Assembly (NCBI RefSeq): GCF_001424705.1
Contig: NZ_LMRA01000004.1
Location: forward strand, 1-64,000
DNA from: Methylobacterium sp. Leaf465
GTDB lineage: Bacteria > Pseudomonadota > Alphaproteobacteria > Rhizobiales > Beijerinckiaceae
Length of the DNA stretch: 64,000 nucleotides
Direction of reading: 5' to 3'
Shown here in pieces: positions 32,890 to 42,295 of the stretch (its first letter is position 1; each line of letters starts with the position of its first letter). Position numbers and translations under genes: made by a program. The notes beneath the pieces were generated by a model. That model was not told the origin of the DNA. It saw nothing but the letters and a program-made list of their open reading frames with translations, and searched no databases.

Positions 32890-33819
32890 TCAGCGCCCCA
32901 GGGTGTCGAGCGGCACCGGGGCGGCGTGCGGGCGGGTCGCCAGCATGCCGTCGATCAGCGCCAGCACTTCGGCCCGGCCGCAATTGGCGGCCGGCTCGAA
33001 GGGCGTCCAGGTCTGGGTGAAGTCGAGCTGGGCGAAGACGTCGCGGTAGCGCCGCAATTCGTTCGTGGTCAGGGGCACCCCGCGCACGAAGGCCTTGTGG
33101 GCCGAGATGGTCAGCGCCCGCCGGAAGTCCTGCGGGTCGAGCTCGAACTTCAGGGCGTCGCCGCAGAACAGGATCTTTCGCCCGCGATCGAACAGCACCG
33201 CGTGGCCGTCGAAGTGGCCGGCCGTGCGATGGAGTTCGAGGCCGGGGAGGGGCTCGAGGAAATCGTCGTAGGGCCAGGACACCTGCAGCGCCGCGCTCCA
33301 GACGAAGTCCGCCGCGGCTAAGCACAGCTCCGGATCGAAGCGGTCCTGAAGCTGGACCAGCGCGCCGTAGGCATGCGGGTGCGAGGAGGACAGCACCTGC
33401 ATCCCTCCGAGGCGCGCGATGTGCTGGAGAGCGGCCTCGCTGAAGACCGGGCAGGCCTCGAATCCCATGTTTCCGGCCGGAGTCTGGACGAGATAGGCGC
33501 TGGGCCCGATGCCCGAGACGGGATCGTTCCAGAACCGCCACACGCCGGGCTCCAATTCCTCCCAATGGCAGGGAAACCGGTCCTGCGCTTCCCGCTCGGT
33601 CCAGAACTGCCAACCCTTCTGTGGCACCACGTGGCGGGCGTCGAGGCACATCGGGCAGGCCGGCGGGCGCTCGAAATGGCGCTGCCAGAACCCGCAATTG
33701 TCACAGGTGTAGGCGGGAAGGTCGAGGGCGCCGGCGAAGGGCAGGTATCCGGGAGACACGAAGCGTTGCTCTCGTTGGCGGCGTCGGCCGCGGGTAGCCT
33801 CGGGCTGAGGCGTGCGCAT
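32890..33819 (-). CDS. Metallo-beta-lactamase-fold protein with N-terminal zinc ribbon
   Basis: About 310 residues from ATG 33819 (a GTG, VSPGYLPF, could start it 20 codons later). Near the N terminus a Cys4 ribbon reads CDNCGFWQ...CPMC (C-x2-C-x15-C-x2-C). The MBL-like domain follows: SAYLVQTPAGNMGFEACP (strands), SSSHPHAYGAL at the place of the HxHxDH motif, TAGHFDGHAVLF, and FCGDALKFELD with the bridging Asp. HxHxDH is degenerate (Tyr and Gly replace Asp and the third His), so metal content and activity are doubtful. It is divergent from a glycosyltransferase gene. Confidence 0.75.
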   Translation of the reverse strand: MRTPQPEATRGRRRQREQRFVSPGYLPFAGALDLPAYTCDNCGFWQRHFERPPACPMCLDARHVVPQKGWQFWTEREAQDRFPCHWEELEPGVWRFWNDPVSGIGPSAYLVQTPAGNMGFEACPVFSEAALQHIARLGGMQVLSSSHPHAYGALVQLQDRFDPELCLAAADFVWSAALQVSWPYDDFLEPLPGLELHRTAGHFDGHAVLFDRGRKILFCGDALKFELDPQDFRRALTISAHKAFVRGVPLTTNELRRYRDVFAQLDFTQTWTPFEPAANCGRAEVLALIDGMLATRPHAAPVPLDTLGR

Positions 33820-33877
33820 ATAGGCGCGAGGCGGAGACCGGCCATACGGCACCGCACCTGAACGCCACCGGAGGATC

Positions 33878-35185
33878 ATGCCCGTCCCGAGCCTCGCCTT
33901 CGACCTGACCCGTCTCATCACCCGCCTGCGGCATCCGAGCCCGAGCGGTATCGACCGGGTCGACCTCGCCTATGCCCGGCACGTCCTGGCCCAGGCCGGA
34001 GACCGCTTCGGCCTGGTGTCGACGGCGTTCGGCCCGCGGGTGCTGGCCCGGGCGGAGGCGCTCGGCATCATCGAGGCCGTGGCGGCGGCCTGGGTCGAGG
34101 ACCGCGACGCGACGCAGGATCCGGTCTACCGCCGGCTGGCGTCGACCCTCGGGTCGACGAGCGACGACAGGGGTACGGCGGCCGGGGCTCCGGAGCGCGG
34201 CGGCATCGGGGACCGACGGCGGATCCAGGCCCGGACGGCGGCCACGACCCTTCGCGCGCGTGGCCCCGAGATCCTGCCGGCCGGGACCGTCTACCTGCAC
34301 AGCTCGCACCTGCGCCTCGACAAGCCCGGCCGATTCGACTGGCTCTACGACCGGCGCGACGTCCGGCCCATCTTCTTCGTCCACGACCTCATCCCCATCG
34401 ACTATCCGGAATACGGGCGGCCCGGGGAGGCGGAGCGGCACCGGGTCCGGATGGAGACCGTCGCCCGCCACGCCGCGCACGTGCTGGTCAATTCCCGCGA
34501 CGTCGGCGAGCGCTTCGCCGGATACTGCGCGGCGCTGGGGCGGCCGACGCCGCCCGTGACGGCGGCACTCCTCGGGGTCGAGCCGGTGTTCCGGCCGGTG
34601 GGGGAGGGACCGTCCTTCACGCCCGCGCGGCCGACCTTCGTCGCCTGCGGCACCATCGAGCCGCGCAAGAACCACCTGGCGCTGCTGCATCTCTGGCGCG
34701 ACCTCGCCGAGCGGCACGGGCCCGAAACGCCCCGCCTCGTCCTGGTCGGCCGACGGGGCTGGGAGGCGGAGAACATCATCGACATGCTGGAGCGGTGCCC
34801 CGCCATCCGCACGCACGTGACCGAAGTCAGCGGCCTGTCGAGCCACGGCCTCGCGGCGCTGCTGCGCTCGGCCACCGCCCTGCTGATGCCCTCGTTCGCG
34901 GAAGGGTACGGCCTGCCCGTGGTCGAGGCCGCGGCCTCGGGCCTGCCGGTCGTCGCCTCGGACCTCGCCGTCCACAGGGAGATCGGTGCCGGATTCGCGC
35001 GGTTCCTCGATCCGCTCGACGGACCCGGCTGGCGCCAGGTGGTGGAAGACCTCTCGGTGCCGGGCTCCACGCTTCGCGAAGCGCTCGCATGCCGGACGGC
35101 CGACACCGACCTGCCGAGCTGGACCGCGCATTTCGAGACCGTCGAGGCGGTTCTGGCACGCACCATTTGCCGTCCTGACGACTGA
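33878..35185 (+). CDS. GT4-family glycosyltransferase
   Basis: This 435-residue GT-B fold protein has a non-standard N-terminal half beginning FDLTRLITRLRHPSPSGIDRVDLAYAR, with an inner GxDR-like loop, and IFFVHDLIPIDYPEY. The C-terminal Glycos_transf_1 domain is clear: FVACGTIEPRKNHLALLHLW, LVLVGRRGW, and the EGYGLPVVEAAASGLPVVASD motif (two catalytic-site Glu of retaining GT4 enzymes, E-x7-E). Acceptor and sugar are unknown; cell-surface polysaccharide is the usual role. It stands alone rather than in a polysaccharide cluster. Confidence 0.88.
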   Translation: MPVPSLAFDLTRLITRLRHPSPSGIDRVDLAYARHVLAQAGDRFGLVSTAFGPRVLARAEALGIIEAVAAAWVEDRDATQDPVYRRLASTLGSTSDDRGTAAGAPERGGIGDRRRIQARTAATTLRARGPEILPAGTVYLHSSHLRLDKPGRFDWLYDRRDVRPIFFVHDLIPIDYPEYGRPGEAERHRVRMETVARHAAHVLVNSRDVGERFAGYCAALGRPTPPVTAALLGVEPVFRPVGEGPSFTPARPTFVACGTIEPRKNHLALLHLWRDLAERHGPETPRLVLVGRRGWEAENIIDMLERCPAIRTHVTEVSGLSSHGLAALLRSATALLMPSFAEGYGLPVVEAAASGLPVVASDLAVHREIGAGFARFLDPLDGPGWRQVVEDLSVPGSTLREALACRTADTDLPSWTAHFETVEAVLARTICRPDD

Positions 35186-35246
35186 CGCCTAAGAACATCC
35201 GTCAGTGACCGACCGTGCACGGGACGGTGCGAGAGAGGACAAACGG

Positions 35247-35570
35247 ATGAAGGTTGTCGACCTGGACCGGGATGCGATCAAGGCCGGCCTCGCCGACCAG
35301 TCCATGCTGGTGATCGATGTGCGCGAGCCGCATGAATTCGAACAAGGACACATCCCCGGCGCAGTTACCTATCCGCTCTCGACCTTCGACCCGGGGACCC
35401 TCGCGGCGCTGATTGCCGAGGACGCCCGGACACCGGTCTTCTCGTGCATGTCGGGCGTACGCTCGGTTCACGCGCTGGCAGCCGCCCAGAACGCCGGCTT
35501 GCCGATCGAGGCGCATTACCGGGGTGGATTCAAGGATTGGGCAGGCTCCGGCGAACCGGTCGAGGTCTGA
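35247..35570 (+). CDS. Single-domain rhodanese-like sulfurtransferase
   Basis: This 107-residue rhodanese begins MLVIDVREPHEFEQGHIPGAV at residue 20 and has the active-site loop VFSCMSGVRSVHA with the catalytic Cys67, ending YRGGFKDW. The loop is a standard single-domain GlpE/PspE-type pocket rather than a phosphatase. The start at ATG 35247 has GAGAGAGG upstream. The biological partner is unknown. The next gene on the strand is an RND adaptor 80 bp downstream, but they are probably unrelated functionally. Confidence 0.9.
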   Translation: MKVVDLDRDAIKAGLADQSMLVIDVREPHEFEQGHIPGAVTYPLSTFDPGTLAALIAEDARTPVFSCMSGVRSVHALAAAQNAGLPIEAHYRGGFKDWAGSGEPVEV

Positions 35571-35650
35571 GGCATGCGCGGAGCATGTGTGGCAGCGCAC
35601 GACATAGGTCGCGGCGGACCTCTAGCTGGCGCATCGTAGGGAATAACCAT

Positions 35651-36808
35651 ATGCGCATGCGCTCGATCTTCAGTTTTCTTCCGATCGTCGGACTGGTCGC
35701 TTCGGCGCTCGTCGCGCCGGTCCTCGTATCCCCCGCCCAGGCCCAGGCCCCGGGCGGACCGCCGCCGAAGGTCACCACGGCCAAGCCGGTGGTCCGCGAG
35801 ATCGTCGAGACCGACACCTATACGGGCCGCTTCGACCCCGTCGACATCGTCGACGTCCGGGCCCGCGTCACCGGCTACCTCGAGAAGCTGAACTTCACCG
35901 ACGGCGCCACGGTGAAGAAGGGCGACCTGCTCTTCGTCATCGACCGGCGACCCTACAAGGCGGCCCTCGACCAGGCCCAGGCGGCGCTGGTCTCGGCCAA
36001 GGCCCGGCTGAACTTCTCGCAGACCGACCTCGACCGGGCCCAGACGCTGAGCAAGTCCGGCAACATCTCCGAGCAGGTCACCGACCAGCGCCGGCAGGCC
36101 TCCCAGACCGCGCAGGCCGATGTCGACAGCGCTGACGCGCAGCTGCGCCAGGCGCAGCTGAACTACGACTTCACCGAGGTGAAGGCCCCGATCTCGGGCC
36201 GCATCAGCCGGCGCCTGGTCACCGAGGGCAACATCGTCATCACCGACCAGACCCTGTTGACGACGATCGTCTCCCTCGACCCGATCTATTTCGGCTTCAC
36301 CGTCGATGAGCGCTCGTTCCTGAAGTACCAGGGCAGCCTCGGAATCGGCATGGGCGAGACCCAGAAGGGCAAGGGCGTCCCGATCCTGATCGCGCTTACC
36401 GGCGAGGCGAAGCCGACCCGCAAGGGTACCCTCGACTTCGTGGACAACCGGGTCGACAACGCCACCGGCACGGTGCTGCTGCGCGCCACGGTGGAGAACC
36501 CCGACGGGTTCATCAAGCCCGGCCTGTTCGGCGTCGTCTCGCTGCCCGCCACCAAGCCCTATCAGGGCATTCTGCTGCCCGACGAGGCGGTCTCGGCCAA
36601 CCAGGACAAGCGCATCGTCTACATCGTCGCCGACGACGGCACGGTGTCCCTGCGCGAAGTCAAGCTCGGTCCCAAGGTCGACGGCTACCGGGTGATCCGC
36701 GAGGGGCTGAAGGGCGACGAGAACGTCGTCGTCAACGGCGTCACGCGCGTCCGTCCGGGCGCCAAGGTGGCGGCCGAATCCTCTACCCTGCCGCCCAGCA
36801 AGACCTGA
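35651..36808 (+). CDS. RND efflux periplasmic adaptor (HlyD/AcrA-type)
   Basis: This 385-residue membrane-fusion protein has an N-terminal signal region (MRMRSIFSFLPIVGLVASAL, then PAQAQA). A lipoyl half-motif (VRARVTGYLEKLNFTDGATVKKGDLLFVID) comes next, followed by a long helical hairpin (about 100-170). Second lipoyl and beta-barrel segments (VKAPISGRISRRLVTEGNIV) come next, and the membrane-proximal end is VVNGVTRVRPGAKV. No lipobox Cys is visible, so it is a soluble periplasmic or TM-anchored adaptor. It precedes the HAE1 pump by 162 bp. No outer-membrane channel follows, so a TolC-type channel elsewhere is presumed. Confidence 0.93.
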   Translation: MRMRSIFSFLPIVGLVASALVAPVLVSPAQAQAPGGPPPKVTTAKPVVREIVETDTYTGRFDPVDIVDVRARVTGYLEKLNFTDGATVKKGDLLFVIDRRPYKAALDQAQAALVSAKARLNFSQTDLDRAQTLSKSGNISEQVTDQRRQASQTAQADVDSADAQLRQAQLNYDFTEVKAPISGRISRRLVTEGNIVITDQTLLTTIVSLDPIYFGFTVDERSFLKYQGSLGIGMGETQKGKGVPILIALTGEAKPTRKGTLDFVDNRVDNATGTVLLRATVENPDGFIKPGLFGVVSLPATKPYQGILLPDEAVSANQDKRIVYIVADDGTVSLREVKLGPKVDGYRVIREGLKGDENVVVNGVTRVRPGAKVAAESSTLPPSKT

Positions 36809-36970
36809 CGCCCACTATGACCTGACGGGTGAGCCCCGAGGCAGGCGCAGCCCCTACGAGGATCATCCCCGACCGGTCACGGCCGGGGAGCGGCCACCAG
36901 ACCGCGGACGAAGAAACGGTGCCGACTCGAACCCGCGCGTGCGGGCCGCATGCGGCGAGAGGTTCAAGCG

Positions 36971-39900
36971 ATGCGTTTTGCCCACTTCTTCGTCGATCGG
37001 CCGATCTTCGCGTCGGTCACGTCGATCGTCTTCCTGATCCTCGGCTACGTCGCCTACCTGTCGCTGCCGGTGGCGCAGTACCCCGAGATCGTGCCGCCGA
37101 CCGTGACCGTGCGTGCGAGCTTCCCCGGCGCCAACGCCGAGACGGTGGCGGCGACGATCGCGACCCCGATCGAGCAGGAGGTCAACGGCGTCGACAACAT
37201 GCTCTACATGACGTCGTTGTCGACCAACGACGGCAACATGCTGCTGACGGTCACCTTCAAGGTCGGCACCAACCTCGATATCGCGAACGTTCTCGTCCAG
37301 AACCGCCTCTCGGTCGCCCAGCCGCGCCTGCCGCCGGACGTGCGCAACCTCGGCGTCACCGTCCGCAAGGCCTCGCCGGACCTGATGCTGGTGGTGCACC
37401 TGCTGTCGCCGAAGAAGACCTACGACCAGAACTACCTCGCCAACTACATCTACCTGAACATCCGCGACGAGCTCCTGCGCCTCGACGGCGTTGGCGACAT
37501 CACCATCTTCGGCGGCAACGAGTACGCCGAGCGCGTCTGGCTCGATCCGAACAAGCTCGCGGCCTACGGCCTGACCACCTCCGACGTCATCACGGCCCTG
37601 TCCGAGCAGAACGTGCAGGTGGCCGCCGGCGCCCTGAACTCGCCGCCGGCCGCGACGGGCCAGGCCTTCCAGCTCATCGTGCAGTCGCAGGGGCGCTTCC
37701 AGAGCCCCGAGGAATTCGCCGACGTCATCGTCAAGGCCTCCGACGGCCGCCTCGTCCGGGTGAAGGACATCGCCCGCGTCGAGATGGGCCAGAAGGACTA
37801 CACCACCAACTCGTTCCTGAACGACACGCCCGCCATCGGCATCGGCGCCTTCCAGCGCCCGGGCACCAACGCCCTCGACGCCGCCGCGTCGGTGCGCAAG
37901 GTGATGGACAACCTCAAGAAGAACTTCCCGCCGGACATCGAGTACCGCATCGCCTACAACCCGACGGAGTTCATCGAGGAGTCGATCCACGAGGTCTACA
38001 AGACGCTCTTCGAAGCCGTCGGCCTCGTCGTCATCGTGGTGCTGGTCTTCCTCCAGAGCTGGCGCACCGCGCTCATCCCGGTGATCGCGATCCCGGTCTC
38101 GCTGGTCGGCACCTTCGCGGCCATGTCGGCCTTCGGGTTCTCCCTGAACAACCTCACCCTGTTCGGGCTCGTGCTCGCCATCGGCATCGTGGTCGACGAC
38201 GCCATCGTGGTGGTGGAGAACGTCGAGCGCAACATGGCCGAGGGCCTGTCGCCGGGCGACGCCGCGCACAAGACCATGGATGAGGTCGGCGGCGCCGTCA
38301 TCGCCATCGCCCTGGTGCTCTCGGCGGTGTTCATTCCGACCGCCTTCATTCCCGGCATCACCGGCCAGTTCTACAAGCAGTTCGCGCTGACCATCGCGGC
38401 CTCGACCATCATCTCGATGTTCAACTCGCTGACGCTGTCGCCGGCGCTCTGCAAGCTGCTCCTGAAGCCCCACCACGCGCACGCCAAGCCGAAGTTCTTT
38501 CTCTTCCGCTTCGTCGCCTGGCTGGCGGACATGTTCAACAAGGGCTTCGACTGGCTCTCGAACACCTATGGGCGGATCATCTACGGCCTGACGAACTACG
38601 CGGTCGGGCTGATCGCGATGCTGCTCGTCTACGCGGCCGTCATCGCCGCGACCCTCCACCTGGTCCAGACGACCCCCACCGGCTTCATCCCGGACCAGGA
38701 CCAGGGCTACCTCATCGGCGTGGTGCAGCTGCCCTCGGGCGCCTCCCTCGACCGCACCACCGAGGTGGTGAACCGGGCAGCGGCGGCGGCCCGCAAGATC
38801 GAGGGCGTGACCAACACCGTCATCATCGCGGGCTTCGACGGCGCGACCTTCACCAACACCACCAATTCGGGCGTGATGTTCATCACCCTGGCGGGCGCCA
38901 AGGAGCGGGCGGGCCAGGGGCGGAGCGCGGCGGTGATCACCAACGAGGTGATCAAAGCGACCGCCGACATCCAGGAAGCCCGCGTCATCGTCATCCCACC
39001 GCCGCCGGTGCGCGGCCTCGGCCAGGGCGGCGGCTTCAAGATGCAGATCGAGAGCCGGCAGAGCTCCGCCATCGGCCCGCTCCTCGGCGCGGTCGGCGAG
39101 GTGCTGGGCAAGGCGAACCAGAGCAACGACGTGCAGCGGGTGTTCACCACCTTCGGCAACGACACGCCGCAGCTCTATCTGGACATCGACCGCACGGTGG
39201 CGCGCATGCTCAACGTGCCGCTCGGCAACGTGTTCTCGACGGTGCAGACGGCGCTCGGTGGCGCCTACGTCAACGACTTCAACACCCTGGGCCGCATCTA
39301 TCAGGTCCGCGTGCAGGGCGACGCCCCGTTCCGCGTCTCGAAGCAGGACATCGAGCAGTTGAAGGTCCGCTCCTCCACCGGCGCCCTGGTGCCGATGGGG
39401 ACGCTGGCCACGATCCGCGAGATCACCGGCCCGCAGATCGTCCAGCGCTTCAACCTCTACTACTCGGTGCCGGTCCAGGGCACGGCCAAGCCCGGCATCT
39501 CCACCGGCCAGGCCCTCGACGCCATGGAGGCCATTGCCAAGGACAACCTGCCGGACGGATACGCCTACGACTGGACCGAGATCGCCTACCAGCAGAAGGC
39601 CGCGGGCAACACGGCGATCTACGTGTTCGCGCTGGGCGTGCTCCTCGTCTTCCTCGTGCTCGCCGCGCAGTACGAATCCTGGGCCTTGCCGCTGGCGATC
39701 CTGCTCGTGGTGCCCACCGGCGTGCTCGCGGCCCTGTTCGGGGTGCAGCTGCGGGGCCAGGACAACAACATCCTGACTCAGATCGGCCTGATCGTGCTGA
39801 TCGGTCTGGCGGCCAAGAACGCCATCCTGATCGTGGAGTTCGCGCACCAGTTGGAGGAGACCGAGCGGAAGGGCCCCGTGGCCGCCGCCGTCGAGGCCTG

Positions 39901-40183
39901 CCGCTTGCGCCTGCGCCCGATCCTGATGACGGCCTTCGCCTTCATCCTCGGCACGGTGCCGCTGGTGATCGCCACCGGCCCCGGTGCCGAGATGCGCCAG
40001 GCGCTCGGCACCGCCGTCTGCTTCGGCATGATCGGCGCCACGGTGTTCGGCCTCTTCCTGACCCCGGTCTTCTACGTGGTGATCCGGAACTTCCTGATCT
40101 GGCTCGCCAAGAAGCGCGGCAAGGACCCGCACAACACCACGCCGGACAAGCACGATCCGCACCCGGCGCCCTCCCACGCCTGA
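36971..40183 (+). CDS. HAE1-type RND multidrug efflux pump
   Basis: This 1070-residue proton-driven inner-membrane transporter of the AcrB type has an N terminus of MRFAHFFVDRPIFASVTSIVF. TM4 contains the proton-relay pair in GIVVDDAIVVVENVERNM. Large periplasmic loops are present between TM1-2 and TM7-8. The C-terminal half ends with PAAAVEACRLRLRPILMTAFAFILG and the VVIRNFLIWLAKKRGK tail. Start ATG 36971 (with GAGG nine bases upstream) is preferred over ATG 36950. Substrates cannot be inferred. The adaptor is immediately upstream. Confidence 0.95.
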   Translation: MRFAHFFVDRPIFASVTSIVFLILGYVAYLSLPVAQYPEIVPPTVTVRASFPGANAETVAATIATPIEQEVNGVDNMLYMTSLSTNDGNMLLTVTFKVGTNLDIANVLVQNRLSVAQPRLPPDVRNLGVTVRKASPDLMLVVHLLSPKKTYDQNYLANYIYLNIRDELLRLDGVGDITIFGGNEYAERVWLDPNKLAAYGLTTSDVITALSEQNVQVAAGALNSPPAATGQAFQLIVQSQGRFQSPEEFADVIVKASDGRLVRVKDIARVEMGQKDYTTNSFLNDTPAIGIGAFQRPGTNALDAAASVRKVMDNLKKNFPPDIEYRIAYNPTEFIEESIHEVYKTLFEAVGLVVIVVLVFLQSWRTALIPVIAIPVSLVGTFAAMSAFGFSLNNLTLFGLVLAIGIVVDDAIVVVENVERNMAEGLSPGDAAHKTMDEVGGAVIAIALVLSAVFIPTAFIPGITGQFYKQFALTIAASTIISMFNSLTLSPALCKLLLKPHHAHAKPKFFLFRFVAWLADMFNKGFDWLSNTYGRIIYGLTNYAVGLIAMLLVYAAVIAATLHLVQTTPTGFIPDQDQGYLIGVVQLPSGASLDRTTEVVNRAAAAARKIEGVTNTVIIAGFDGATFTNTTNSGVMFITLAGAKERAGQGRSAAVITNEVIKATADIQEARVIVIPPPPVRGLGQGGGFKMQIESRQSSAIGPLLGAVGEVLGKANQSNDVQRVFTTFGNDTPQLYLDIDRTVARMLNVPLGNVFSTVQTALGGAYVNDFNTLGRIYQVRVQGDAPFRVSKQDIEQLKVRSSTGALVPMGTLATIREITGPQIVQRFNLYYSVPVQGTAKPGISTGQALDAMEAIAKDNLPDGYAYDWTEIAYQQKAAGNTAIYVFALGVLLVFLVLAAQYESWALPLAILLVVPTGVLAALFGVQLRGQDNNILTQIGLIVLIGLAAKNAILIVEFAHQLEETERKGPVAAAVEACRLRLRPILMTAFAFILGTVPLVIATGPGAEMRQALGTAVCFGMIGATVFGLFLTPVFYVVIRNFLIWLAKKRGKDPHNTTPDKHDPHPAPSHA

Positions 40184-40194
40184 GACCGACCCGA

Positions 40195-40231
40195 GCCCGG
40201 ATGCGAACCTCGCATCCGGGCTTCGTGTTTT
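40195..40231 (+). terminator. Rho-independent terminator after the HAE1 pump
   Basis: GCCCGGATGCG at 40195-40205 pairs perfectly with CGCATCCGGGC at 40211-40221 around AACCT, then TTCGTGTTTT follows. It ends 36-48 bp after the pump stop, before the tRNA. Confidence 0.75.
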
Positions 40232-40286
40232 GGGGTTGCGCCCCGCAAACCGGAAAGCTAAAGACCCCTCACCCCGCGAGGGGCGT

Positions 40287-40364
40287 CGGAGCGTAGCGCA
40301 GCCCGGTTAGCGCACTAGTCTGGGGGACTAGGGGTCGGAGGTTCGAATCCTCTCGCTCCGACCA
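40287..40364 (+). tRNA. tRNA-Pro (anticodon GGG)
   Basis: Plus-strand cloverleaf: acceptor CGGAGCG with CGCTCCG, D-arm AGCGCAGCCCGGTTAGCGC, anticodon arm CTAGT-CTGGGGG-ACTAG reading GGG, T-arm TCGGAGGTTCGAATCCTCTC, discriminator A and encoded CCA. No repeat of its 3' end was seen nearby, so there is no sign that it has been used as an integration site. Confidence 0.92.
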
Positions 40365-40954
40365 TTTGAGCTCATTGCCCCCACAATGAGATGTCCAGCA
40401 TCCTGACCATCGATGACCGGCCGCGGGAGCGCCCGGATACCGGCCTCGGCGCGGTGATCGCGCGACGTGCCCTGCGCTCTCCCGGTCTCGGCAGCCCCCC
40501 CGCAAACACGAAATCGTCAGCCGCCCCGCGCCTCGCGAGAGGACGGCCGCCGCCGCTCGTCGCGAGGCGCGACCGGCGGATTGACTCGTGCGCAAGCTTG
40601 GCCCTCTCACTCCTCCCGGCGCGCCGCCCGCGGGCGTCACCGCCCGTCCCTGGCCGTCCCCGGCCCCGGGGAGAACGACGGGCCGGTCGTCGGTGAGTAG
40701 GTGGGACTCCAATCGGAAATTTGCCACGAATGGCGTCACACAAACACGACGCGACTTGGCTAAGACAGTCGCAGCGGTCGCCCTCGACCTGTCCGACCTT
40801 CGGATGGGGAGGCCGTTGCTTTGGTGAGACACGTATTCCCCGCCACACCTGACCCCGATCTCCAGTATCCGGATCGCCCGATCAGGTCGTCCGAGCCACG
40901 CACACGCCTCCGACCTGACCACCAGCCACCAACCTGAAAGCACTTCTGCGGCAC
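40365..40954. other. Gene-free stretch between tRNA-Pro and the second RND operon
   Basis: 590 bp with several short open frames on both strands, none with a Shine-Dalgarno or family resemblance. The last ~270 bp are AT-richer and must contain the promoter of the metal-efflux operon. No metal-regulator gene or clear operator palindrome was recognised. Confidence 0.4.
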
Positions 40955-42238
40955 ATGACTGGGACAAAGCGCACGATCGCGACCCTTCTCGCGCCCCTCG
41001 GGTTGCTGATCTGCGTGGTGGTGGCCGTTACCCTCTGGCCGGCCCCTGTCATGAGCGTCTTTACGGGGCTGAGCACGGCGATTCGCGAGCGCTTCGGAAC
41101 GAGTGAGGCCGAGACCGCCGCGGGCGGCGAGCCCCGCGAGGGCGGGCCGGCCCGGCTCTTCCGGCCGAGCCCGGCCCAGCGCGCCGCCCTGAACATCGTC
41201 CCCATCGCGACGGTCGGCTTCCGGCCGGAAGGGACGGCCGAGGGCCGCATCGCCCTGAACGAAGACGACAACGTGCCGGTAACCTCGCCCTATGCCGGCC
41301 GGGTGACCAAGGTGCTGGTCCGCGCCGGCGATGCGGTGAAGGCCGGCGACGTGCTCCTCACCCTCGAGGCCACGGACATGGTCCAGGCCCAGAACGACTA
41401 CCAGGCCGCTCTCAACACCCTCGCCAAGGCGACCGCGCTGCTGAAGCTCGACCAGACCATCGCGGCGCGCCAGCAGGAGCTGTTCCAGGCCAAGGCGGTG
41501 GCGCTGAAGGATTATCAGTCGGCCCAGAACGACGTCATCGGGGCGCAGAGCGACCTGAAGACCGCCGAGGCCGGGCTCGAAGCGGTGAAGAACCGCCTGC
41601 GCCTCCTCGGAAAGACCGACGCGGAAATCGCGGCCTTCGAGAAGAAGGGCACCCTCAGCCCTGAGACCCAGATCCGGGCGCCCATCGCCGGGACCATCGT
41701 CCAGCGCAAGGTCGGCCTCGGCCAGTACCTCTCCACCGCCAGCGACCCGGTCTTCGTCATCGGCGACCTCTCCACCGTCTGGCTGGTGGCCAATGTGCGC
41801 GAGAGCGAGATCCCGCGCATCCGGATCGGCCAGGAGGTGGAGGCGACGGTGGCGGGCTTCGGCGACCGCGTCTTCAAGGCGCGGGTCGACTACATGTCCG
41901 CCAGCCTCGACCCGGCGACGCGGCGCCTGGCGGTTCGCAGCGAGGTGGAGAACCCGGACCAGGTCCTGAAGCCCGAGATGTTCGCCACCTTCACGATCTT
42001 CACCGGGCCGGGGCAGACGGCGCCCGCCGTGCCCGCCGCCGCCATCGTGTACGAGGGCGCGCGGGCGCATGTCTGGATCGCGCGGCCCGACGGGGCCATT
42101 GAGGCCCGCGACGTCACCCTGGGCCTGACCGCCCGCGGGATGGTGCAGGTCACCGCCGGGGTCGCGGCGGGGGAGGCGATCGTCACGCGCGGCGCCGTGT
42201 TCATGGATCGGGCGACGAGCGGTGACAAGGCCTCCTGA
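40955..42238 (+). CDS. Efflux RND periplasmic adaptor (CzcB/CusB-type)
   Basis: This 427-residue membrane-fusion protein has an N-terminal membrane anchor (about 7-27), a variable linker, and a CusB/CzcB-type core. The core shows FRPEGTAEGRIALNEDDNVPVTSPYAGRVTKVLVRAGDAVKAGDVLLTLE, a helical hairpin (about 150-220), then RAPIAGTIVQRKVGLGQYLSTASDPVFVIGDLSTVWLVANVRESEIPRIRIGQEVEATV. 'LSTVWLVANV' is characteristic of the heavy-metal branch. The Met-rich CusB N terminus is absent, so it is closer to the CzcB type. First gene of the three-gene operon. Confidence 0.92.
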   Translation: MTGTKRTIATLLAPLGLLICVVVAVTLWPAPVMSVFTGLSTAIRERFGTSEAETAAGGEPREGGPARLFRPSPAQRAALNIVPIATVGFRPEGTAEGRIALNEDDNVPVTSPYAGRVTKVLVRAGDAVKAGDVLLTLEATDMVQAQNDYQAALNTLAKATALLKLDQTIAARQQELFQAKAVALKDYQSAQNDVIGAQSDLKTAEAGLEAVKNRLRLLGKTDAEIAAFEKKGTLSPETQIRAPIAGTIVQRKVGLGQYLSTASDPVFVIGDLSTVWLVANVRESEIPRIRIGQEVEATVAGFGDRVFKARVDYMSASLDPATRRLAVRSEVENPDQVLKPEMFATFTIFTGPGQTAPAVPAAAIVYEGARAHVWIARPDGAIEARDVTLGLTARGMVQVTAGVAAGEAIVTRGAVFMDRATSGDKAS

Positions 42239-42295
42239 CCCGTCGGGCCTGGGGCCCCTTCCTCGTCCTCGGGCCTCGGCCGGAAGAACTCTGCC

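Noticed and set aside
36863..40177. A 1104-codon open frame antisense to the HAE1 pump, and similar long antisense frames opposite gyrA and the second RND operon
   Set aside because: They mirror third-position GC of the real genes, have His/Arg/Gly/Asp-biased composition and match no family; the sense frames are clear RND and GyrA proteins.
40287..40364. tRNA-Pro as a possible integration site
   Set aside because: No second copy of its 3' end and no integrase or phage gene nearby.
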